A stretch of 12,205 nucleotides of DNA from the NCBI GenBank assembly GCA_900553935.1, contig USFK01000027.1, positions 1 through 12,205 of the forward strand, in the 5' to 3' direction. Source of the stretch: an uncultured Collinsella sp. (lineage in GTDB: Bacteria > Actinomycetota > Coriobacteriia > Coriobacteriales > Coriobacteriaceae). The position numbers were made by a program, and so were the translations under genes. The number at the start of each line of letters is the position of its first letter. Positions within the stretch are counted from its first letter, which is position 1. The notes beneath the pieces were generated by a model. That model was not told the origin of the DNA, did not search any database, and was given only the letters and a program-made list of their open reading frames with translations. Below are positions 6,867-12,205 of this stretch, piece after piece.

Positions 6867-8408
6867 CTAATCCGCGTCAACCACGCGAAGCAGATAGGCC
6901 ACGCGCGTCGCCGCCGTGCACTTAAAACGTTCGTCCGCGCGAACGCCCGCGACCCATACTACGGCACCCCCCGGAGCCGTTCTTACCACGGGTACGCCAG
7001 AGCGGTCTGAAACAGGAATGCGCGCCTCGTTCAACAGGTCTGACACTTTCTTGCTTCGGCCGTTCATCCCCAACGGGCACATCACGTCTCCCGGCACAGG
7101 GCTATCCACCCACAGGCGCGCCGATCGTGCCTCGGTGGGAATCTCCCCGCGCGAGCCGGCTAACATCCGCTCGCTATCGCAGTCGGCAAACCCCAGGGCT
7201 GCCGCGTCCACCAAGGCCGCAACCTTTCCGGCAGCAGCAAGCTCGCGGGCACGGTGCACGATATCGCACCCCGGCTCCACAGCCATCGGCTCCGCTGTCA
7301 GCATATGCCCCGCCCCCAGCGGCAGACGACCGGGAACGGAGATCCAATCGGCCACTAAACCCTCGCGCGCCGCCGGGGCCTTGAACGCCAGCATGCCAAA
7401 CTCCACACGGGCATCAATTCCCGCAGGAAGCGTAACCGAGCCCGAGCCCGCAGCGACGCAGGCGAGCACGCGCTCCACGTGCCGCATCTCCGGTCGCGCG
7501 TCGGGATCGATGCGCTTAATCGCCAACCGCACGATACGCCGTGCAATCACAACCTCAGCGGCGGCAAGACGGCGCGCATCGAGCACCAGTGCGCCCGCCG
7601 CTTCCTTGCGCAGGCAGCTTCGAAACGCCTGTGCCGAAAGCTGAGAAAGAAAGGCATCCTCATCGCCTAAGATCTCGCAGGCGGCGCCAATCGTCTTGCA
7701 GACGCTCGCGTTGCGCTGTGCCACCACCGGCATCACCCGATGGCGTACATAGTTGCGCAGGTACGAAACGTCCTCGTTGCTTTCATCTTCCCGCCATGGC
7801 TGACCGTGCACCTGCAGATAGCTCACGAGCTCATCGTGCGTGAGGTCGAGCAAGGGGCGAACCACAATGTTCCGACGGCGCGGAATGCTCGATAGACCCG
7901 CGGGACCCGACCCTTTAATGGCGTTCATCAAAAATGTTTCCGCGCGGTCCGACGAAGTATGCGCGGTACAGATACGAGCCGCCGTCCGCGGTGCGCCCGA
8001 TTCGGCACAAAGTTCGCGAACATATCTCCGTGCCGCGGCATAGCGCACCTCGCGAGCCGCAGCCTCGATATTGCCCGATTCGTCATCAAAATAGGCATGC
8101 TCAACACACAGCGGCAAGCCGTATTGCGCGCACAGGTCACGTACAAAGGCCTCGTCGCCATCGGATGCCTCCCCGCGCAGATGATGGTTTACATGCAGCA
8201 CGTGCAATCGCTCGCGCGCAATGGGAGCGACGCCGCGCCCGTCCTGGATATCCAGCTTTGATGTGCAAGCCATAAGGAGCAGCGCCGTCGAGTCCGCACC
8301 GCCTGATACCATGAGCACTACGGGGGCAGCGGCCTGCCGCGTTGCCAGGGCGCTCTTATCCGTCCTCGGCGCGGCATGATGTCCATAGTGCTGAGATACC
8401 GTTGGCAT
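6867..8408 (-). CDS. tilS: tRNA(Ile)-lysidine synthetase
   Basis: N-type ATP pyrophosphatase that adds lysine to C34 of tRNA-Ile(CAU), so the tRNA reads AUA and is charged with Ile. In the 513 residues, the PP-loop SGGADS is 35-40, VNHHLRG 73-79, GSGPAGLSSIP 166-176, and a block with SNEDVSYLRNYVRHRVMP about 210-227 that ends the catalytic domain. A C-terminal TilS_C-like segment with CPLGMNGRSKKVSDLLNEAR lies near residues 442-461. The motif usually written HHxDDQxET reads HTSSDRAET here (150-158), so the second His, first Asp and Gln are replaced. AGGAGG lies 5 nt before ATG 8408, fixing the start. It is divergent from the MBL-fold gene with only 48 bp between starts. Function is confidently assigned despite the altered motif because the rest of the domain is intact. 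Confidence 0.95.
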   Translation of the reverse strand: MPTVSQHYGHHAAPRTDKSALATRQAAAPVVLMVSGGADSTALLLMACTSKLDIQDGRGVAPIARERLHVLHVNHHLRGEASDGDEAFVRDLCAQYGLPLCVEHAYFDDESGNIEAAAREVRYAAARRYVRELCAESGAPRTAARICTAHTSSDRAETFLMNAIKGSGPAGLSSIPRRRNIVVRPLLDLTHDELVSYLQVHGQPWREDESNEDVSYLRNYVRHRVMPVVAQRNASVCKTIGAACEILGDEDAFLSQLSAQAFRSCLRKEAAGALVLDARRLAAAEVVIARRIVRLAIKRIDPDARPEMRHVERVLACVAAGSGSVTLPAGIDARVEFGMLAFKAPAAREGLVADWISVPGRLPLGAGHMLTAEPMAVEPGCDIVHRARELAAAGKVAALVDAAALGFADCDSERMLAGSRGEIPTEARSARLWVDSPVPGDVMCPLGMNGRSKKVSDLLNEARIPVSDRSGVPVVRTAPGGAVVWVAGVRADERFKCTAATRVAYLLRVVDAD

Positions 8409-8436
8409 TCGCTTCCTCCTCTATTCGTCCGCACCC

Positions 8437-8442
8437 ATTGTA
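8437..8442 (-). promoter_or_regulatory. Possible -10 box for tilS in the divergent 48-bp gap
   Basis: TACAAT on the minus strand, 28 nt before ATG 8408, inside the 48-bp gap between tilS and the divergent MBL-fold gene. Any -35 (for example GAGACA, 15 bp upstream) would fall within the start of the divergent gene. Promoters for both genes must overlap each other or each other's coding starts. Confidence 0.3.
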
Positions 8443-8456
8443 TCCTTTGGAATCTT

Positions 8457-9266
8457 ATGTCTCGCCTGCACCTTCATATCCTCGGCAGCGGCTCAAAAGG
8501 CAACTGCGCACTCGTCGAGGGGCCTCAGGGGCTCATCATGATCGACAACGGCCTGTCCCGCCGCGAGACACTTAAACGCATGGCGGAGCTTGGCCTCTCG
8601 GCAGACGACGTCGCCGCTCTAGTAATCACCCATGAGCATGGTGACCATATCAAGGGGCTCGATGTATGGTGCAAGCACTGGCATGGTCCCCTCTTTGCCA
8701 GCAGGGACACCCTTTCATGCAAAGAAAACCTCGCGCACCTGCCCGTAGAGGAATTTGACCCCGGCGACACGCTCCCCATTGCCGGCATCCACGTGCAAAC
8801 CTACTCAACATCGCACGATGTCATCAATCCTGTCGGCTATCGATTTAATGCTCTCGATGATTCCATTGGGTTTGCCACCGACACCGGAGAGTTATCGAGC
8901 AAGGCCATAGGCATCCTCAAAGACTGTCGAGTTCTCGCGCTCGAAAGCAACCACGATGTAGCTATGCTGCGCGAAGGAGCGTACCCCCGCTTTCTTCAGG
9001 AGCGCATCCTGTCCACAAAGGGGCACCTCTCCAACAACCAGGCCGCCGAAGCCGCGCGCGAACTTGTTACCGATCGCACCGAACAGCTCATCGCCATGCA
9101 TATCAGCCAGGACAATAATCGTCCAAGCCTTACCGTCAAAAGCTATGCCAACGCGCTTGATGCAAGTCTCGATGATGAATTCGGCAGTTCTGCCACCCGT
9201 CTTCAAGGGCCACGGAAGCTCTCGATACGCCCTGCAAGTCAGTATCAACCGACAACTATTCAATAG
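8457..9266 (+). CDS. yycJ: MBL-fold metallohydrolase, WalJ/YycJ family
   Basis: Metallo-beta-lactamase-fold hydrolase of 269 residues. In Bacillus-type bacteria YycJ/WalJ sits in the walRK operon and is thought to be an exonuclease linked to DNA replication and mismatch repair; here no two-component genes are adjacent. Signatures are GSGSKGNC at 10-17, THEHGDH at 58-64 (H59, H61, D63, H64), H120 in TSHD, D142 in ATDTG, ESNHD at 163-167, the family-typical STKGHLSN with H190, and H215 in HISQDN. All expected metal ligands are present. The frame extends 27 codons upstream across the tilS start, but ATG 8457 begins exactly at the fold (MSRLHLHILGSGSKGN) and avoids overlapping tilS. Its ribosome binding site is weak (TTTGGA). 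Confidence 0.88.
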   Translation: MSRLHLHILGSGSKGNCALVEGPQGLIMIDNGLSRRETLKRMAELGLSADDVAALVITHEHGDHIKGLDVWCKHWHGPLFASRDTLSCKENLAHLPVEEFDPGDTLPIAGIHVQTYSTSHDVINPVGYRFNALDDSIGFATDTGELSSKAIGILKDCRVLALESNHDVAMLREGAYPRFLQERILSTKGHLSNNQAAEAARELVTDRTEQLIAMHISQDNNRPSLTVKSYANALDASLDDEFGSSATRLQGPRKLSIRPASQYQPTTIQ

Positions 9267-9280
9267 CCCCTCAAGACAAC

Positions 9281-9314
9281 AAAAGGGGGCTGGGAATCAC
9301 TTCCCAGCCCCCTT
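9281..9314. terminator. Terminator between yycJ and hsp20
   Basis: Perfect 14-bp inverted repeat (9283-9296 / 9301-9314, AAGGGGGCTGGGAA) with a 4-nt loop TCAC. On the minus strand it is followed by TTTTGTTGT, a good U-tract for the hsp20 transcript. It also lies 16 bp past the yycJ stop and may end that transcript. Confidence 0.85.
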
Positions 9315-9346
9315 AACTCATACTCTCGATTGAAGCAGAGCCATCG

Positions 9347-9778
9347 TTAGTCGATGGAGATCTTCGTGACGTTCTTCTTCTCGACGATCTTAGGAACCGT
9401 AACGGTGAGGATGCCGTCAGCATACTTTGCAGAGAGGCCCTCGCTCGAAGCGTCCTTCAGATATACGCCACGCGTCGCGCTGTACGAGCTAAACTCCTTC
9501 TGGAGGAAGTTCTTACCCTCGTTTTCGGCGCTCTCCTCGACGTTCACGCTGATGGACAGGCGACCCTCATTGAGCTCAACGTCGATGTCATCCTTGGCGA
9601 CACCGGTCAGATACGCCTTGACCTCGTAGCCATCGCCCTTGTCCTCAACGTCAACGGGGAACGCCTTGGAGGCAATCGAGTTGTTTGCAAGGTCGGTCAT
9701 ATCATCAAACAGATCGAACAGCGAGCTAGCAGAAGGACGAACGCCAAAAACCGAACGATAAGGAACCATGCTTGCCAT
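9347..9778 (-). CDS. Small heat-shock protein, Hsp20/alpha-crystallin family
   Basis: ATP-independent holdase chaperone that forms oligomers and binds unfolding proteins. The 143-residue product has a short hydrophobic N-terminal arm (1-37), an alpha-crystallin domain about 38-130 beginning at KAFPVDVEDKGDGYEV, the family AxxxxGxL motif in AKYADGILTVTVPK (117-130), and a C-terminal I-x-I anchor at I140-S-I142. The frame extends 11 codons upstream, but ATG 9778 is preceded by AAGGAG with 8-nt spacing and is preferred. The gene faces an AT-rich 277-bp region with palindromes and shares that region with a divergent membrane protein gene. No classical CIRCE or full HAIR element was found, so its regulator is unknown. 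Confidence 0.93.
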   Translation of the reverse strand: MASMVPYRSVFGVRPSASSLFDLFDDMTDLANNSIASKAFPVDVEDKGDGYEVKAYLTGVAKDDIDVELNEGRLSISVNVEESAENEGKNFLQKEFSSYSATRGVYLKDASSEGLSAKYADGILTVTVPKIVEKKNVTKISID

Positions 9779-9844
9779 GTTTACCACTCCTTGTAAGGAC
9801 TGCCGAGCCATCTTCTAGGTGACTGGGACTTCTTTTGACGCTCT

Positions 9845-9873
9845 TATATATGCCCACCCAGTGCCCATATATA
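9845..9873. promoter_or_regulatory. Palindromic operator-like site upstream of hsp20
   Basis: TATATATG (9845-9852) and CATATATA (9866-9873) form an 8-bp inverted repeat around a 13-bp GC-rich centre that itself carries two copies of the direct repeat CCCA. The half-sites are about two helical turns apart, as for a dimeric repressor. It lies 67-95 bp before the hsp20 start and contains TATA-like minus-strand -10 candidates, so a bound protein would block the promoter. The binding protein is unknown. Confidence 0.4.
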
Positions 9874-9930
9874 CATCGACTATAAAGTTTTTTGAGTCCA
9901 GTACTATAAGCATATCTAAGTGTGTATGAC

Positions 9931-9963
9931 TAAGGTTTTAGTAAGGTTAAGGTTCTTTGAACC
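9931..9963. repeat. Iterated TAAGGTT repeats plus GGTTC palindrome
   Basis: TAAGGTT occurs at 9931-9937, 9942-9948 and 9948-9954 (offsets 11 and 6 bp). The last copy runs into the inverted repeat GGTTC-TTT-GAACC at 9951-9963. An 11-bp direct-repeat period fits a tandem-binding regulator such as an OmpR/PhoB-type response regulator, but this is inference. It lies about 90-125 bp upstream of the membrane protein gene at 10056 and about 155 bp upstream of hsp20. Confidence 0.4.
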
Positions 9964-10014
9964 AGAGCTTAAATAACAAGTATGTTCGCAGCTACAAATA
10001 ACAAGGGGCTTACA

Positions 10015-10047
10015 ATGAGCGCGTACACGTTGTTGGTAACGAGCTAA
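10015..10047 (+). CDS. Possible 10-codon leader peptide (MSAYTLLVTS)
   Basis: ATG 10015 is preceded by AAGGGG (10003-10008) at ideal 6-nt spacing. The ORF ends at TAA 10045-10047. That stop overlaps the AAAGGG ribosome binding site (10046-10051) of the next gene, whose ATG follows after 8 nt. Ribosomes ending here could re-initiate on the downstream gene. The composition shows no run of a single amino acid typical of attenuators. It conflicts with reading TACAAT (10011-10016) as a -10 box, since the same bases would hold the start codon. Too short to be convincing by coding statistics. Confidence 0.3.
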   Translation: MSAYTLLVTS

Positions 10048-10055
10048 AGGGCATC

Positions 10056-10523
10056 ATGGACGACCAAAACCAGAACAATATGTTTATGCCGACGCAGGGC
10101 GAAGATACTTCTACGCAGCCGCCACGGTTCCATCGCCCCCACATCTCGCAAGAGCCCATCAATGACCCAGAGCCCGATTATGTGACGAGAAATCGATATC
10201 AAACACTCGAGGATGCCCAAACGGGACGTAAACATATGGGCGTCGCCTCGGGAGACCCTGTATATCTGAAAGACGCACCATTATCTAAAAACAGCGCTGC
10301 TAGTGATGAGCCGATGAAAGCATCTACCGCTCATCAACAAAGAGGGCCTCGACCCAAGCAAACCTTGACGCATTCGGCTCGCTATCTCGAAACGCCAAAA
10401 CAGGGCAAATCAATCTTCATTTCGTCAAGTAAACGACGCAAGCAGCATCGACTGACAATCCTGCTTTTGATCATTGTGGCCATAGCAGTTGCCCTCGTTA
10501 TTCGATTTATTTTCTTTAAATAA
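10056..10523 (+). CDS. Unrecognised tail-anchored membrane protein
   Basis: 155 residues, no family recognised. Residues 1-125 are hydrophilic, rich in Gln, Asn, Pro, Asp, Ser and Thr, probably disordered. A basic cluster KRRKQHR (126-132) precedes one strongly hydrophobic segment (about 133-153), and the protein ends FIFFK immediately afterwards. By the positive-inside rule the long N-terminal part should stay in the cytoplasm with a C-terminal tail anchor. The ATG has AAAGGG four bases upstream. Codon use is less GC-biased than in neighbours such as tilS. It is divergent from hsp20 and convergent with the 5S rRNA. It could be a divisome or cell-envelope accessory, but nothing in the sequence demonstrates that. 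Confidence 0.72.
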   Translation: MDDQNQNNMFMPTQGEDTSTQPPRFHRPHISQEPINDPEPDYVTRNRYQTLEDAQTGRKHMGVASGDPVYLKDAPLSKNSAASDEPMKASTAHQQRGPRPKQTLTHSARYLETPKQGKSIFISSSKRRKQHRLTILLLIIVAIAVALVIRFIFFK

Positions 10524-10526
10524 AAG

Positions 10527-10566
10527 CTCAATACCAAAAACGATAAGATCGTCTGGTGTAATTGAG
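10527..10566 (+). terminator. Weak hairpin after the tail-anchored protein gene
   Basis: CTCAAT (10527-10532) pairs with ATTGAG (10561-10566), enclosing a second small stem CGAT-AAG-ATCG (10541-10551). It begins 3 bp after the stop codon. No T-tract follows, so termination efficiency is doubtful. Confidence 0.3.
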
Positions 10567-10582
10567 TCATTTACGCCCCGTA

Positions 10583-10619
10583 AACGCAAAAAAGGGGGAG
10601 GCCGCGATGCCTCCCCCTT
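10583..10619 (-). terminator. Terminator downstream of 5S rRNA
   Basis: On the minus strand an 11-bp stem (10609-10619 with 10592-10602; AAGGGGGAGGC and complement, 6-nt loop) is followed by TTTTTTGCG. It lies 34 bp beyond the 3' end of the 5S gene and fits the end of an rRNA operon read leftward. It may also stop the converging membrane protein transcript. Confidence 0.85.
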
Positions 10620-10653
10620 CTTCAATCTCGATGACGGCTCGGTGCCGTCCACC

Positions 10654-10770
10654 GGTCAGCGGCGCCCTGGCCTCCCACGGGCTCACCCCGCAGTACTCTC
10701 GGCGCGATGGGGCTTAGCTTCCGGGTTCGGAACGGGACCGGGCGTGCCCCCCATGCTCTGGCCGCTGACC
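10654..10770 (-). rRNA. rrf: 5S ribosomal RNA
   Basis: 117-nt gene on the minus strand. The termini pair perfectly as helix I (GGTCAGCGGC at the 5' end with GCCGCTGACC at the 3' end), extendable to 14 bp with flanking bases as in a processing stem. The conserved core reads CCCGTTCCGAACCCGGAAG then CTAAGCCCC, followed by CGCCGAGAGTACTGCGGGGT, all hallmarks of bacterial 5S rRNA. The ends are set by the helix I complementarity and may be off by 1-3 nt. The 23S gene that should precede it (to the right on this strand) is absent from the window. Confidence 0.93.
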
Positions 10771-11269
10771 GGTGGGCGGCGCCCACCGTTACGGTGTCCG
10801 GTGTCTACTCACGTGCCCTGGGGGCCGCATGGCGCATAGGGGAGGTGACTCGGGGGCATCCTCGTGCCCGGACCGCGCGCATGAGCGCTGGGTCCCGCGG
10901 CGACGAACGCGCCTGACCTTCCTCCCCCGGAAGCAAAGGGACCCGTCACGAGTTCCGCCCGCCCGACCGCAACGGACCGTATCCGCAAAAGCTACGCTCC
11001 ATCCTTGTCGCGGGAGAGCCTGAAAGCGGGTCATGTCCGGCATGTGTGCTTTTGCGGTACACTCACTCCGGGGCGGGACCGCGCTCCAAAGGTCGACTCC
11101 CCGCTGCGGCATCGCCTCCCCGCGCCATAGCCCGTCCGTTCTCCCCAAGAACGCTTCACGGGCCCGTTCTCAAGGGCGTTGGGGCCGAAGCCCGCGCAAC
11201 CGGCGAAGCCTTTTCCTTCCCGCCGTCCCTTCTTTCCGCCGACATTCCGGTCCGCCACCGAAACGCCAT
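10771..11269. other. 500 bp without a gene; probable assembly or transfer junction
   Basis: No convincing coding region, tRNA or 23S rRNA 3' end was seen on either strand; open frames here have no ribosome binding sites or recognisable protein. The part next to 5S (to roughly 10980) may be rRNA spacer, with small stems such as CACCGT-T-ACGGTG at 10784-10796. A longer imperfect inverted repeat spans 10979-11060 (10-bp perfect core arms CCGCAAAAGC / GCTTTTGCGG). The part from about 11060 onward is flanking DNA of the secreted-protein gene. The change from one genomic context to the other must fall in this interval if the window is chimeric; the exact base cannot be seen. Confidence 0.5.
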
Positions 11270-11305
11270 AAAAAAACGGGGGAACGGTCAATCCCGTCCC
11301 CCCGT
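11270..11305 (-). terminator. Terminator of the GlcG/HbpS-like gene
   Basis: On the minus strand a 12-bp stem with one mismatch (11294-11305 with 11276-11287) and 6-nt loop is followed by seven T residues (A-tract 11270-11276 on plus). It starts 17 bp after the stop codon. A strong intrinsic terminator. Confidence 0.88.
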
Positions 11306-11322
11306 CGTCGGTTCTGTCGGAG

Positions 11323-11814
11323 TTACTTGAGCGCCGCAACGCCGGCCTTGGCGACGTTGGTGTCTTCCGCGACGCTGCCGCCGCTCACGCCGATGGCGCC
11401 GATGATCACGCCGTCCTTGTTCTTGAGCAGCTCGCCGCCGCCGAAGATGACGAGGCCCTTGTTGGTGACTTCAATGCCGTACAGCTCCTGACCGGGCTGC
11501 GAAGCCGCGCCGAGCGTGGAGGTGGGCATGTTGAACAGGCGGGCCGTACGGGCCTTGCCGATGGACACGTCGATGCTGCCGAGGAATGCGCCGTCCATGC
11601 GCGTAAACGCCTTGAGGTTGCCTCCGGCGTCCACGACGGCGATGTTCATGGGCACGCCCTGCGCCTTCGCCTTGACGAGAGCGCCCTTGATGACCTCATC
11701 GGCCTGAGCCTGCGTGATGTCGCCGGGAAGCTGGAGTTTGCTGACGTCGACGGCGGCGAACGCCGAGAAGGAAAAAGCCAGAACCATCAGACCGGTGAGA
11801 AGAAAACGACGCAT
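11323..11814 (-). CDS. Secreted GlcG/HbpS-family heme-binding-like protein
   Basis: 163 residues of the Haem_degrading (GlcG/HbpS, PF03928-type) family. HbpS binds heme in Streptomyces, while GlcG is a protein of unknown role in glycolate loci, so the biochemical function here is undecided. Residues 1-20 are a Sec signal peptide (MRRFLLTGL, hydrophobic core, AFA-A cleavage), so the mature protein is exported. Family motifs are VVDAGGNLKAFTRMDGA (60-76), SIGKARTA (84-91), and the Gly-rich GVIIGAIGVSGGSVAED (135-151). The frame extends 47 codons upstream, but ATG 11814 has GGAGG 8 nt before it and starts the signal peptide. It is divergent from mutL. The signal peptide and neighbour suggest a Gram-negative host, unlike the genes left of 10.6 kb. 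Confidence 0.88.
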   Translation of the reverse strand: MRRFLLTGLMVLAFSFSAFAAVDVSKLQLPGDITQAQADEVIKGALVKAKAQGVPMNIAVVDAGGNLKAFTRMDGAFLGSIDVSIGKARTARLFNMPTSTLGAASQPGQELYGIEVTNKGLVIFGGGELLKNKDGVIIGAIGVSGGSVAEDTNVAKAGVAALK

Positions 11815-11896
11815 GGGGAAAACCTCCGTCTGTTGCGGACGCGGGCGGGCTGCCCGCTGAGTCACGACACGCGAAACAAACGTGCCTCTGGCGGAG

Positions 11897-11936
11897 AGCC
11901 TATCCTCTTGCGCCTTTTTCCGCAAGACACTATACC
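11897..11936. promoter_or_regulatory. Divergent promoter candidate between glcG-like gene and mutL
   Basis: The inverted repeat CTTGCG (11907-11912) / CGCAAG (11921-11926) holds a -35-like TTGCG element facing each way. Toward mutL, TTGCGC (11908-11913), 17 bp, TATACC (11931-11936). Toward the secreted-protein gene, TTGCGG (11925-11920), 17 bp, TAGGCT. The -10 matches are poor and the mutL leader would be only a few nt, so confidence is low. Confidence 0.25.
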
Positions 11937-11942
11937 TGAAGA

Positions 11943-12205
11943 ATGAACGAAACATCCTCTCAAGACAGTCCTTTCTCCGATCGGAACGGCATCCGCCTGC
12001 TCTCTCCCGAACTGCGCAACCAGATCGCCGCGGGCGAAGTGGTGGAGCGTCCGGCGAGCGTGGTCAAGGAACTCGTGGAAAACAGCCTCGACGCCGGGGC
12101 TTCGCTGGTGGAAGTCACGCTGGAAAACGGCGGACAGAGCCTTATCCGCGTCCGCGACAACGGCAGGGGCATCCCCGCCGCCGAGCTGGAACTCGCCGTC
12201 ACCCG
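11943..12205 (+). CDS. mutL: DNA mismatch repair protein MutL, N-terminal fragment
   Basis: First 87 codons of MutL, cut by the window end; the gene has no stop here only because the window ends. MutL is the GHKL ATPase that couples MutS mismatch recognition to strand incision or repair. The N-terminal ATPase signature is clear: NQIAAGEVVERPASVVKE at 26-43, then LVENSLDAGA. E43 and N47 correspond to the catalytic Glu and Mg-binding Asn, and RDNGRGI at 71-77 carries D72 for adenine binding. The first ~17 residues precede the usual fold start and are a short polar extension. The ATG at 11943 has only a weak upstream ribosome binding site (TGAAGA). Confidence 0.95.
   Translation, partial: MNETSSQDSPFSDRNGIRLLSPELRNQIAAGEVVERPASVVKELVENSLDAGASLVEVTLENGGQSLIRVRDNGRGIPAAELELAVT

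Noticed and set aside
8376..8456. 27-residue N-terminal extension of the MBL-fold protein
   Set aside because: It overlaps the tilS start on the other strand and precedes the first beta strand of the fold; ATG 8457 fits the family start.
9779..9960. CIRCE or HspR-type HAIR element upstream of hsp20
   Set aside because: Only an isolated ACTCAA half-site is present on the minus strand (near 9892-9897); the matching CTTGAGT at the right distance is missing, and no TTAGCACTC pair is seen.
10771..11060. 3' end of 23S rRNA upstream of 5S
   Set aside because: None of the conserved 23S 3'-terminal sequence is visible on the minus strand, so no 23S feature is reported.
10771..11322. Overlapping open frames of 60-152 codons on both strands
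   Set aside because: They are Pro/Arg-rich translations of GC-rich non-coding DNA, some running through the 5S gene or a terminator, without ribosome binding sites or family features.
1..12205. CRISPR array, tRNA genes, prophage or defence system
   Set aside because: No regularly spaced direct repeats, no tRNA cloverleaf with the TTCGA-type arm, and no phage, integrase, toxin-antitoxin or nuclease-defence gene could be recognised.

Overview
The first ~10.6 kb read as ordinary chromosome from a GC-rich Gram-positive of the Coriobacteriia (Collinsella-like) type. This rests on gene content, codon use and the tilS / hpt / ftsH neighbourhood; it is an inference from recognition, not a database result. 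The last ~0.9 kb or more carries a secreted GlcG/HbpS-family protein divergent from the start of mutL. These look like genes of a Gram-negative bacterium (a Desulfovibrionaceae-like origin is my best guess). A lone 5S rRNA gene with no 23S rRNA where one is expected lies between the two parts, so the window is probably a chimeric join at or near an rRNA operon. Horizontal transfer is a less likely alternative.

Layout. 1-161: contig edge, nothing assignable. 162-1610 (+): RlmD-type 23S rRNA uracil-C5 methyltransferase, converging through a shared hairpin terminator on a YcdX-type PHP metallophosphatase (1690-2511, -). 2671-3861 (-): fold-type I PLP aminotransferase. Between it and ftsH is a 58-bp near-perfect palindrome (3923-3980) resembling REP/RAYT-type repeats, abutting the ftsH terminator. 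4031-6719 (-): hpt and ftsH, one base apart and clearly co-transcribed, with a good promoter in front. 6867-8408 (-): tilS. 8457-9266 (+): WalJ/YycJ-type metallo-beta-lactamase-fold protein, divergent from tilS across only 48 bp. It converges through a terminator on a small heat-shock protein (9347-9778, -). 9779-10055: AT-rich divergent regulatory region with a palindrome, iterated TAAGGTT repeats and a possible 10-codon leader peptide. 10056-10523 (+): unrecognised tail-anchored membrane protein. 10592-10770 (-): 5S rRNA and its terminator. 10771-11269: non-coding, probably containing the join. 11323-11814 (-): secreted GlcG/HbpS-like protein. 11943-end (+): N-terminus of MutL.

Functionally, the left part is housekeeping: tRNA and rRNA modification (TilS, RlmD), purine salvage (Hpt), membrane proteolysis (FtsH), proteostasis (Hsp20) and amino-acid metabolism. 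I found no CRISPR array, prophage, toxin-antitoxin module or defence system. The observations most worth a second look are the chimeric junction, the palindromic repeat, the leader and operator architecture between 9779 and 10055, and the unusual N-terminus of the rRNA methyltransferase.
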